Notes under the pieces: generated by a model
What the model was told of the DNA's origin: nothing
Database searches by the model: none
Seen by the model: the letters and a program-made list of their open reading frames with translations, nothing else
Program-made: the position numbers and the translations under genes
Shown here: one piece after another, positions 1 through 15,100 of the stretch
Numbering within the stretch: position 1 is the stretch's first letter
Layout of the letters: each line of letters begins with the position of its first letter
Origin: Tabrizicola_A aquatica
GTDB lineage: Bacteria; Pseudomonadota; Alphaproteobacteria; Rhodobacterales; Rhodobacteraceae
Assembly (NCBI GenBank): GCA_965194375.1
Contig: OZ239428.1
Strand: one strand, 5' to 3'
Length of the DNA stretch: 64,000 bases

Positions 1-295
1 CGACATCCACGCCAGCGGCGAGGTCGAGCTTCATCAGCGCGTCCACGGTCTGGGGGGTCGGATCAACGATATCGAGGAGACGCTTGTGCGTACGGATTTC
101 CCACTGGTCGCGCGACTTCTTGTCGATGTGCGGACCACGCAGAACCGTGAATTTCTCGATTTTGTTCGGCAGCGGGATCGGGCCGCGAACGGTGGCACCG
201 GTGCGCTTGGCCGTGGAGACGATTTCCTGGGTGCTGGCGTCCAGCACGCGGTAATCGAAGGCCTTGAGCCGAATGCGAATGGTTTGACCTTGCAT
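1..295 (-). CDS. rpsJ: 30S ribosomal protein S10 (partial, 3' end off window)
   Basis: S10 sits in the head of the small ribosomal subunit and is also the partner of NusB in antitermination. The reverse strand starts MQGQTIRIRLKAFDYRVLD from an ATG at 293-295, preceded by a GGAAGGAAG purine stretch. Family landmarks follow: RTGATVRGPIPLP and RGPHIDKKSRDQWEIRTHKR. 98 codons are visible; the family is about 102-103 residues, so only the last few codons and the stop are missing. It should open the first half of the S10 operon leftwards. Unusually, it is separated from tuf by a photolyase gene on the other strand, so it needs its own promoter. Confidence 0.97.
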   Translation of the reverse strand, partial: MQGQTIRIRLKAFDYRVLDASTQEIVSTAKRTGATVRGPIPLPNKIEKFTVLRGPHIDKKSRDQWEIRTHKRLLDIVDPTPQTVDALMKLDLAAGVDV

Positions 296-402
296 CAGTT
301 CTTCCTTCCGAACGTAGACACGAGGCGGGATGCCTGGCCCATAGGTTCGCTTTTGTGAATAGTCATCAGCGCGAATCTCCAAACGGAGTCGCGCTGCGCT
401 CC

Positions 403-429
403 TCTATAGGGCGCTCCCCGGTTCGGCAA
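403..429 (-). promoter_or_regulatory. Candidate promoter for the rpsJ (S10) operon
   Basis: On the minus strand TTGCCG (429-424) is followed 15 bases later by TATAGA (408-403), about 110 bases before the rpsJ start. The spacer is short for a sigma-70 promoter; reading the -35 as CTTGCC gives 16. The similar TTGCCC/TATACG pair before the rpmC operon supports it. Inference from sequence only. Confidence 0.35.
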
Positions 430-547
430 GGGAATTCTCAGGCTTTCTGAGGCCCGGCGGCAGGGCGGCGACCCGGCTTGCCAGACGCCAGATCTGCCAC
501 ATCTTTCCCTGTTCTATAGGCAGATGGCAAACCGGGGTTGTACCACA

Positions 548-2101
548 ATGCGTAGGCTGATCCTGATCCTTGGCGATCAGCTCTCCTCCAGCCTCTCGGC
601 GCTGGCGGACCTTGATCCGCAGGCGGATATCGTGCTGATGGCCGAGGTCGCGGAAGAGGCGCAGTATGTGCCGCACCACAAGCAGAAGATTGCACTTCTG
701 CTCTCCGCGATGCGGCATTTCGCAGATGATCTGCGGGCCCGCGGTGTGACGGTGGATTATGTGCGGCTCGACGATCCGGCCAACACCCACAGCTTTTCGG
801 GAGAGGTGGCGCGGGCAGTGCAGCGCCATGGTCCTGACCAGATCCTCATGACCGAACCCGGCGAATGGCGGGTTTTGCAGTTGATCGAAGGCTGGCAGAG
901 AGCCCTTAACCTGCCCGTGACGATCCGCCCCGATGACAGGTTCTTTTGCTCACGGGCGGAGTTTGCCGCTTTGGCCAAGGCGGGAAAGACCAGCCGGATG
1001 GAGTACTTCTACCGCGACATGCGCCGCAAGACCGGCATTTTGATGGATCAGGGCGCGCCGGTGGGCGGGCAGTGGAACTATGACAGCGACAACCGCAAAC
1101 CCCTGCCCAAAGGCACCCGGCCCCCCGCCCGCCGCCGCTTTGCGCCCGATGCGATCACCCGCGAGGTGCTGGAGATGGTCGCGGAAAGGTTTGCCGATCA
1201 CTTCGGCGATCTGGAGCCTTTTGGCTGGCCCGTCACCCGCGCCGAAGCGCTGGCAGCGCTGGACCATTTTATCACTGACGCCCTGCCCCTCTTTGGCGAT
1301 GTGCAAGATGCCATGAAGGCGGGCGAGGACTTCCTGTATCACAGCCTGTTGTCGCCTGCGCTGAACTGCGGCCTGTTGCTGCCGCAAGAGGTCTGCGCGG
1401 CGGCTGAGGCGGCCTACACGGCTGGGCACGCGCCTTTGAATGCGGTCGAGGGCTTTATCCGCCAGGTGCTGGGCTGGCGCGAATATGTGCGCGGGATCTA
1501 CTGGGTGGAGATGCCCGGCTATGCGGCAAGCAATGCGCTGAATGCCAACCGCCTGCTGCCCGACCTTTATTGGACGGGCGACACCCCCATGCGCTGTATG
1601 GCCGAGGCGGTCTCGACCACCCGCCGCACGGGCTATGCCCACCACATCCAGCGCCTGATTGTCACCGGCAACTTTGCGCTTTTGGCCGGGCTTGCCCCGG
1701 CGGCGGTGGAGGAGTGGTATCTGGCGGTCTATGTCGATGCTTTTGAGTGGGTTGAACTGCCCAACACCCATGGCATGGTGCTGCACGCCGATGGCGGGCG
1801 GCTGGGGTCAAAGCCCTACGCCGCCTCGGGCGCTTATATCAACCGGATGTCGGATTATTGCGCCGGCTGCGCCTATGATGTGGCCGAAAAGCTGGGGCCA
1901 AAGGCCTGCCCCTTCAACTATCTCTACTGGGATTTCATCGACCGCCACGAGGCGCGCTTTGCCCGCAACCCCCGTATGGCGATGCCCATCAGAACCCTGC
2001 GCGCGATGGAGACAAACCGTCGAGAGGCCATTCGGGCCGATGCGACGGCGTTTTTGGACAGCCTACCCTCCTCGGGCCCTGCGTGGCCTCGTCGGGGATA
2101 A
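548..2101 (+). CDS. phrB: FeS-BCP class (6-4) photolyase / prokaryotic cryptochrome
   Basis: A light-driven DNA repair flavoprotein of the PhrB (Agrobacterium) / CryB (Rhodobacter) group, normally carrying FAD, a lumazine antenna and a [4Fe-4S] cluster; it is expected to repair (6-4) photoproducts. The start MRRLILILGDQLS at 548 is preferred to the ATG at 524 because it matches the known family start. With it the four cluster cysteines fall at C350 (MRCMAE), C438 and C441 (YCAGC) and C454 (ACPF), exactly the PhrB numbering. Other family blocks are NAVEGFIRQVLGWREY and AYAHHIQRL. Length is 517 residues. The last dozen residues (from SLPSSGPAWPRRG) are encoded inside the 1.33 kb tuf repeat and have no family counterpart. 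The gene runs against the surrounding ribosomal genes and splits tuf from rpsJ. Confidence 0.93.
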   Translation: MRRLILILGDQLSSSLSALADLDPQADIVLMAEVAEEAQYVPHHKQKIALLLSAMRHFADDLRARGVTVDYVRLDDPANTHSFSGEVARAVQRHGPDQILMTEPGEWRVLQLIEGWQRALNLPVTIRPDDRFFCSRAEFAALAKAGKTSRMEYFYRDMRRKTGILMDQGAPVGGQWNYDSDNRKPLPKGTRPPARRRFAPDAITREVLEMVAERFADHFGDLEPFGWPVTRAEALAALDHFITDALPLFGDVQDAMKAGEDFLYHSLLSPALNCGLLLPQEVCAAAEAAYTAGHAPLNAVEGFIRQVLGWREYVRGIYWVEMPGYAASNALNANRLLPDLYWTGDTPMRCMAEAVSTTRRTGYAHHIQRLIVTGNFALLAGLAPAAVEEWYLAVYVDAFEWVELPNTHGMVLHADGGRLGSKPYAASGAYINRMSDYCAGCAYDVAEKLGPKACPFNYLYWDFIDRHEARFARNPRMAMPIRTLRAMETNRREAIRADATAFLDSLPSSGPAWPRRG

Positions 2102-2129
2102 CGAGGAGTGCCCGGAGGGCTCGACGAGG
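2073..2129. repeat. Structured CGAGGAG-hairpin element, copy in tuf1 flank
   Basis: A CTCCTCGGGC arm, a small CCTCGT/ACGAGG stem-loop, then CGAGGAGT, a mini-hairpin GCCC-GGA-GGGC and CGACGAGG. The same module occurs at 23568-23624, at 7699-7757 with a compensated stem (GCAC-GGA-GTGC), and in related form at 36075-36130. Confidence 0.55.
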
Positions 2130-2144
2130 TTCGGGCGCGCACAA

Positions 2145-2175
2145 AGGAAAAAGGCCGCCCGGTTTGGGCGGCCTT
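2145..2175 (-). terminator. Intrinsic terminator of tuf1
   Basis: On the minus strand a perfect 10-bp stem AAGGCCGCCC/GGGCGGCCTT with a five-base loop is followed by CCTTTTTCCTTT. It lies about 40 bases after the tuf1 stop and ends the rpsL-rpsG-fusA-tuf transcript before rpsJ. Confidence 0.85.
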
Positions 2176-2213
2176 CTTGATTTCGTCCGGCAGGGTTATC
2201 CCCCACCAGTCGA

Positions 2214-3389
<1,176 letters not shown>

Positions 3390-3416
3390 GGTGGCAACTC
3401 CTTATTCGGTTGAGGA

Positions 3417-3469
3417 GGTGGGGGAAAACCCCACCCTACGGGATGGTAGGATGGGCTGTCCGCCCATCC
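3417..3469 (-). other. Two perfect hairpins in the fusA-tuf1 spacer
   Basis: GGTGGGG/CCCCACC (3417-3435, five-base loop) and GGATGGGC/GCCCATCC (3449-3469, five-base loop) fill most of the 83-base gap between fusA and tuf1. Neither has a T-tract on the minus strand, so RNA processing or stability is more likely than termination. Confidence 0.6.
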
Positions 3470-3472
3470 CGC

Positions 3473-5599
<2,127 letters not shown>

Positions 5600-5608
5600 G
5601 ATGACCCC

Positions 5609-6079
5609 TTACCAGCGGTAGTGGCTGAACGCTTTGTTTGCGTCGGCCATCTTGTGGGTGTCTTCCCGCTTTTTGACGGCGGTGCCACGGTTGTTCACGG
5701 CATCCGACAGCTCGGCAGCCAGACGCTCTTCCATGGTGTTTTCGTTGCGCTTGCGCGCAGCGGTGATCAGCCAGCGGATCGCAAGCGCTTCGCGGCGCTC
5801 GGTGCGGACTTCGACTGGGACCTGATAGGTCGCACCACCGACGCGGCGCGAACGCACTTCGACGGAGGGCTTCACGTTTTCCAGCGCCTCATGGAAGGCT
5901 TCGATGGGCGCGCGCTTCAGTTTGGACTGAACACGCTCAAGGGCGCCATAAACAATCGTTTCTGCAACGGACTTTTTGCCGTCCAGCATCAGGTTGTTCA
6001 TGAACTTGGTCAGAACCTTATCGCCATACTTGGCGTCAGGCAGAATATCGCGCTTTTCAGCGGCGTGACGACGGGACAT
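5609..6079 (-). CDS. rpsG: 30S ribosomal protein S7
   Basis: S7 nucleates assembly of the 30S head on 16S rRNA and touches the E-site tRNA. The 156-residue protein begins MSRRHAAEKRDILPD and contains the family blocks FMNNLMLDGKKSVAE and RRVGGATYQVPVEV; it ends KMADANKAFSHYRW. It lies 11 bases after rpsL and 9 before fusA in the str operon. In enterobacteria S7 represses this operon; no such site was looked for here. Confidence 0.99.
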   Translation of the reverse strand: MSRRHAAEKRDILPDAKYGDKVLTKFMNNLMLDGKKSVAETIVYGALERVQSKLKRAPIEAFHEALENVKPSVEVRSRRVGGATYQVPVEVRTERREALAIRWLITAARKRNENTMEERLAAELSDAVNNRGTAVKKREDTHKMADANKAFSHYRW

Positions 6080-6090
6080 CTGTTATCTCC

Positions 6091-6462
6091 TCACTTCGGA
6101 CGCTTAGCGCCATACTTCGAACGGCGCTGACGACGTTCTTTGACGCCCTGGGTATCCAGCACGCCGCGAAGGATGTGGTAACGGACGCCGGGAAGGTCTT
6201 TCACACGGCCGCCACGGATCAGAACAACCGAGTGCTCTTGCAGGTTGTGCTTTTCACCGGGGATGTACGAAATCACCTCGAAGCCATTGGTCAGACGGAC
6301 CTTGGCGACTTTCCGCATAGCGGAGTTCGGCTTTTTCGGGGTGGTGGTGTAAACGCGGGTGCAAACCCCACGCTTTTGCGGGCAGGATTCCAGGTGCTGC
6401 GACTTGGACTTCCGCACGATGGCTTCCCGGGGCTTCCGGATAAGCTGTTGGATTGTCGGCAT
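6091..6462 (-). CDS. rpsL: 30S ribosomal protein S12
   Basis: S12 lies at the decoding centre and controls accuracy. The start MPTIQQLIRKPRE at 6462 gives 123 residues and follows GAGGAAG at good spacing; a longer in-frame start upstream has no family support. Lys43 (TTTPKKPNSA) and Lys88 (GGRVKDLPG) are wild type, so no classical streptomycin-resistance substitution is present, and Asp89, the usual RimO methylthiolation site, is kept. It is the first gene of rpsL-rpsG-fusA-tuf. Confidence 0.99.
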   Translation of the reverse strand: MPTIQQLIRKPREAIVRKSKSQHLESCPQKRGVCTRVYTTTPKKPNSAMRKVAKVRLTNGFEVISYIPGEKHNLQEHSVVLIRGGRVKDLPGVRYHILRGVLDTQGVKERRQRRSKYGAKRPK

Positions 6463-6623
6463 CAAACTTCCTCGTGTTGCCCTTCCGGTCACTCCGGGGG
6501 GCGGTGTCAATACTCGCCCCGAACCTTGGGGCGCTGCTTCTCGACGGGTGCCTTGCGCCTACCGCAAAACACCAAGACCCGCATATGCCCCAGTTGAAGG
6601 GGGCGATGCGGAGAATTTCAGAG

Positions 6624-6658
6624 GATCGGGGCCTAGGCCCGGATCATGGCCACATCAA
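6624..6658 (-). promoter_or_regulatory. Palindrome over a possible str-operon promoter
   Basis: A 22-base palindrome with one mismatched pair, centred on GGGCCTAGGCCC (6624-6645), lies about 165 bases before rpsL. On the minus strand TTGATG (6658-6653) and TAGGCC (6635-6630) are 17 bases apart and overlap it. The -10 is poor, so the promoter call is weak; the palindrome is certain. Confidence 0.3.
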
Positions 6659-6731
6659 GCAATCAGAACCCGCCCGCCGGAGAATCCGGGCAGGTGGGAT
6701 GCGCGGCTGATAAGGGGAGTCGCTGGGGTTG

Positions 6732-7667
6732 TCAACCTTCGGCGCGGGCGGCCACAGCGGCCATCCGCCGCTTCTGCCGTTCGCGCAAAAGCGTGTAGAT
6801 GCCCGAGGCCACCACAATGGCCGATCCGACCAGCGTCCAGCCGTCGGGCAGCTCGCCAAAGGCGGCGAAGCCAAGGACAATCGCCCACAAAAGCGAGGTA
6901 TAGCGGAAGGGGGCCACCACCCCGATATCGCCCCAGCGCATCGCGGTTACGGCGCACAGATAGCCCACAATCAAAAAGGCCCCTGCCGCGCCAACCTGCG
7001 CCAGTTGGGCCATATCCATCGCGATCCAGCCGGTCAGCCCGTCGAAATTCGCCCCCATCCCAGCGGTCGGCACAAGAGACAGACCCAGGCCCATGACCGC
7101 GACCATGACCGCCGCCCCCAGCGCCACAATGATCGAAGGCACATGGCTGCCCATCCGGCGCACCGCAAGGTCTCGCACCACCACGCATAGAACCGACGCC
7201 ACGCCCATCAAAGACCAAATGTCAAAAGCCTCGGTTCCCGGTCGGATGATGATCATCACGCCCACGAACCCGACAAGAATGGCCAAAAGCCGCCGCCAGC
7301 CGATGCGGTCGCCAAAGACCAGCGCCGCCGTCAGCGTCACGGCCAACGGCAAGACCTGCATGATGGCCGACAGGTTGGCCAAGGGCATATGCAAAAGCGC
7401 GGTCAGGAAGGTGATGGTGGCAAAGATCTCGGCCACCGAGCGCAGGGTGATCAGCCGCCAATCGGCCCCTTGCAGCTTTTGACGAAAGGCACCGGTCAGG
7501 CTGCCCATCACCACAAGCCCGGCAATCGCGATCAATCCGCGCAAAAACACGGTCTGAAAGAGCGGCACCTCAGTCGTGACAGCCTTCATAAAGCTGTCGT
7601 TGACCGTGAAGGCCAGCATCGACAGGCACATATAGGCCACGCCGCGCAGATTGTCCGAGATCGCCAT
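6732..7667 (-). CDS. DMT superfamily (EamA) membrane transporter
   Basis: A multi-pass inner-membrane protein with the two EamA repeats of the drug/metabolite transporter superfamily; substrate unknown. The start MAISDNLRGVAYMCLSML at 7667 gives 311 residues and about ten hydrophobic segments, for example the LVVMGSLTG region, VGFVGVMIIIRPG closing the first repeat, and WAIVLGFAAFGELPDG in the second. The longer reading frame starts in non-family sequence. It lies on the minus strand between rpoC and rpsL, where these two operons usually touch. It is preceded by the rpoC terminator, so it is probably transcribed on its own. Confidence 0.85.
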   Translation of the reverse strand: MAISDNLRGVAYMCLSMLAFTVNDSFMKAVTTEVPLFQTVFLRGLIAIAGLVVMGSLTGAFRQKLQGADWRLITLRSVAEIFATITFLTALLHMPLANLSAIMQVLPLAVTLTAALVFGDRIGWRRLLAILVGFVGVMIIIRPGTEAFDIWSLMGVASVLCVVVRDLAVRRMGSHVPSIIVALGAAVMVAVMGLGLSLVPTAGMGANFDGLTGWIAMDMAQLAQVGAAGAFLIVGYLCAVTAMRWGDIGVVAPFRYTSLLWAIVLGFAAFGELPDGWTLVGSAIVVASGIYTLLRERQKRRMAAVAARAEG

Positions 7668-7698
7668 CTGGCCCCGCCCTTTGTTATTGCGGCCTCCT

Positions 7699-7757
7699 TG
7701 AGCACGTCCGTGCATGCGGCGGCCTGTCTTGCCGCGAGGAGTGCACGGAGTGCTCGA
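7699..7757. repeat. Structured CGAGGAG-hairpin element
   Basis: Left arm GAGCACGTCCGTGCA and right arm TGCACGGAGTGCTC form a near-perfect inverted repeat; the right arm is embedded in CGAGGAG...CGACGAG. Compared with the tuf-flank copies the inner stem GCCC/GGGC is replaced by GCAC/GTGC, so pairing is preserved. Confidence 0.5.
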
Positions 7758-7764
7758 CGAGCGC

Positions 7765-7806
7765 AATGCAAAAGGCCCCCCGGTTTCCCGAGGGGCCTTT
7801 GCATTT
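7765..7806 (-). terminator. Terminator after rpoC
   Basis: A long inverted repeat (AATGCAAAAGGCCCC / GGGGCCTTTGCATT with minor bulges) lies 12 bases after the rpoC stop. The stem is GC-rich with an A/T-rich base, so on the minus strand the T-run lies within the descending arm. It probably ends the rplJL-rpoBC transcript. Confidence 0.75.
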
Positions 7807-7817
7807 GTCAGCCGATC

Positions 7818-12059
<4,242 letters not shown>

Positions 12060-12097
12060 TTTGATTCCTAAGAATTAAGGCGGCGGGGGAAGCGGGC

Positions 12098-12144
12098 GGC
12101 CGATTTCTGTTCAGAAATCGGCCCGGATTTTTTTCAAAAATCCG
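12098..12144 (-). other. Two tandem perfect hairpins between rpoB and rpoC
   Basis: GGCCGATTTCTG/CAGAAATCGGCC (12098-12123) and CGGATTTTT/AAAAATCCG (12124-12144) directly abut each other in the 92-base gap. Both stems are perfect. In the transcript the AU-rich one comes first, then the GC-rich one. No T-tract follows the second, so a processing or partial-attenuation role is more likely than full termination. Confidence 0.7.
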
Positions 12145-12151
12145 TTACCCG

Positions 12152-15100
12152 TTATTCTTCCTCCGCATCCAGGAGTTCCATGTTGAGGCCAAGGCCGCGC
12201 ACTTCCTTGACAAGGACGTTGAACGATTCCGGAACCCCGGCTTCGAAATTGTCCTCGCCCTTGACGATGCTCTCGTAGACCTTGGTCCGGCCTGCCACGT
12301 CGTCCGACTTGACCGTCAGCATTTCCTGCAGGGTATAGGCGGCGCCGTAAGCTTCCAAAGCCCAGACCTCCATTTCCCCCAGACGCTGACCGCCGAACTG
12401 TGCCTTACCGCCCAAGGGCTGCTGGGTGACCAGCGAGTAAGGCCCGGTCGAACGGGCATGCAGCTTGTCGTCCACCAAGTGGTGCAGCTTGAGCATGTAC
12501 TTCACGCCCACGGTCACCTTGCGCTGGAACTTCTCGCCGGTGCGGCCGTCGAACACTTCGGACTGACCCGAAGTGTCAAAGCCCGCGCGACGCAGCGCCT
12601 CGTTGACGTCAGCCTCTTTCGCCCCGTCAAAGACCGGGGTGGCAATCGGCACGCCACGGGTGACATTGCCAGCCAGTTCAAGGAACTCGGCTTCATCACG
12701 GTCAGCGAGCGCCTCGTCATAGGTCTCGTCGCCGTAAGCCAGACGCATTGCTTCGCGCACGGGGGTCAGGTCGCCCGAACGACGATACTCTTTCAAAGCA
12801 TCGTCGATCTTCAGGCCCAGACCGCGCGCGGCCCAGCCCATGTGGGTTTCCAAGATTTGCCCGACGTTCATACGCGACGGCACGCCCAAGGGGTTCAGCA
12901 CAAGATCAACCGGGGTGCCGTCTGCCAAGAAGGGCATGTCCTCGGCCGGAACGACCTTGGAGATAACACCCTTGTTGCCGTGACGACCGGCCATCTTGTC
13001 GCCCGGCTGCAGCTTGCGCTTCACCGCGACGAACACCTTGACCATCTTCATCACGCCCGGAGGCAGATCGTCGCCGCGACGGACCTTCTCGACCTTGTCG
13101 TCGAAGCGGTTGTCCAGCGCACGCTTCTGCGCCTCGTATTGATCGTGCAGGGCTTCAACGTCCTTGGCCTCGGCTTCTTCGCCAAGGGCAAGCTGCCACC
13201 ACTGGCCACGGCTGAGCGAGGACAACAGATCCTCGTCAATCGTCGAACCGGCCTTGATGCCTTTCGGGCCTTTGACAGCCGTCTTGCCCATCACCAGCGT
13301 TTTCAGGCGCGAGTAGATGTTGCGCTCAAGGATCGCCAATTCGTCGTCGCGGTCACGCGCCAGACGTTCGACTTCTTCGCGCTCGATCTGGAGCGCACGT
13401 TCGTCCTTGTCCACACCGTGGCGGTTGAACACGCGCACTTCCACCACCGTGCCATAGGCACCGGGCGGCAGACGCAACGAGGTGTCGCGGACGTCAGAGG
13501 CCTTTTCACCAAAGATGGCGCGCAGAAGCTTTTCTTCCGGTGTCATCGGGCTTTCGCCCTTGGGGGTGATCTTGCCAACCAGAATATCGCCCGGCTGCAC
13601 TTCGGCACCGATGTAAACGATGCCCGCCTCGTCGAGGTTGCGCAGCGCTTCTTCACCGACGTTCGGAATGTCGCGGGTGATTTCTTCCGGCCCCAGCTTC
13701 GTGTCGCGCGCTGCGACTTCGTATTCTTCGATGTGGATCGAGGTGAACACGTCGTCTTTCAGAATGCGTTCCGAAATCAGGATCGAGTCTTCGTAGTTAT
13801 AGCCATTCCACGGCATGAACGCGACGATGACGTTCCGGCCAAGGGCCAGTTCGCCCATGTCGGTGCAGGGGCCATCGGCCACCACTTCGCCGCGCTTGAC
13901 CACGTCACCCACCTTCACCAGCGGACGCTGGTTGATGCAGGACGACTGGTTCGACCGCTTGAACTTGCGCAGACGATAGATGTCGACGCCCGGCTCGCCC
14001 GGCTCCAGCATCTCGGTTGCGCGGATAACGATACGGCTGGCGTCGACCTGGTCGATCACACCCGCGCGGCGGGCCATGATGGCGGCACCCGAGTCGCGTG
14101 CAACCACCGCTTCAATGCCGGTGCCCACGAAGGGGGCGTCGGCCTGCAGCAGAGGAACCGCCTGACGCTGCATGTTCGAACCCATAAGGGCGCGGTTGGC
14201 GTCGTCGTTTTCCAAGAACGGGATGAGCGAGGCCGCAACCGACACAAGCTGCTTCGGCGACACGTCGATCAGGTCGATCGCATCCGGCGGGTTCAGCATG
14301 AATTCGCCCGCTTTACGCGACGAAATCAGATCATCCTGGAAGCGGCCTTCGCTGTCTTGTGCTGCGTTGGCCTGCGCCACGGTGTGGCGCATTTCCTCGG
14401 TCGCCGACATATAGACGACGTCATCCGTCACCTTGCCGTCGATCACCTTGCGATACGGGGTCTCGATGAAGCCGTACTTGTTCACGCGGGCAAAGGTGGC
14501 CAGCGAGTTGATCAGACCGATGTTCTGGCCTTCGGGCGTTTCAATCGGGCACATCCGGCCATAGTGGGTCGGGTGAACGTCGCGGACTTCAAAGCCCGCA
14601 CGCTCACGCGTCAGACCACCTGGCCCAAGGGCCGAGAGGCGGCGCTTGTGGGTGACTTCCGACAGCGGGTTGGTTTGGTCCATGAACTGCGACAGCTGCG
14701 ACGAGCCGAAGAATTCACGCACCGCAGCCGCGGCGGGTTTGGCGTTGATCAGGTCTTGCGGCATGATCGTGTCGATTTCCACCGACGACATGCGTTCCTT
14801 GATCGCGCGCTCCATGCGGAGCAGACCGACGCGATACTGATTTTCCATCAGTTCGCCGACCGAGCGCACACGGCGGTTGCCGAGGTGGTCGATGTCGTCA
14901 ATCTCGCCCTTGCCGTCGCGCAGTTCGGTCAGCGCCTTGATGCAAGCCACGATATCGGCGCGGTCCAGCGTGCGCTGGGTGTCCGGGCGACCCAGATCCA
15001 GACGCATGTTCATCTTGACGCGGCCAACGGCCGACAGATCGTAACGCTCGCTGTCGAAGAACAGCGTGTCGAAAAGCTGGCTTGCAGCCTCGACGGTCGG

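Noticed and set aside
404..829. Minus-strand frames opposite the photolyase start
   Set aside because: Low-complexity, Arg/His-rich products with no recognisable domain; shadows of the photolyase gene.
6624..6645. Terminator of rpsL-upstream genes
   Set aside because: The palindrome has no loop and no T-run, and lies upstream of rpsL rather than behind a gene on the right strand; it was kept only as a palindrome.
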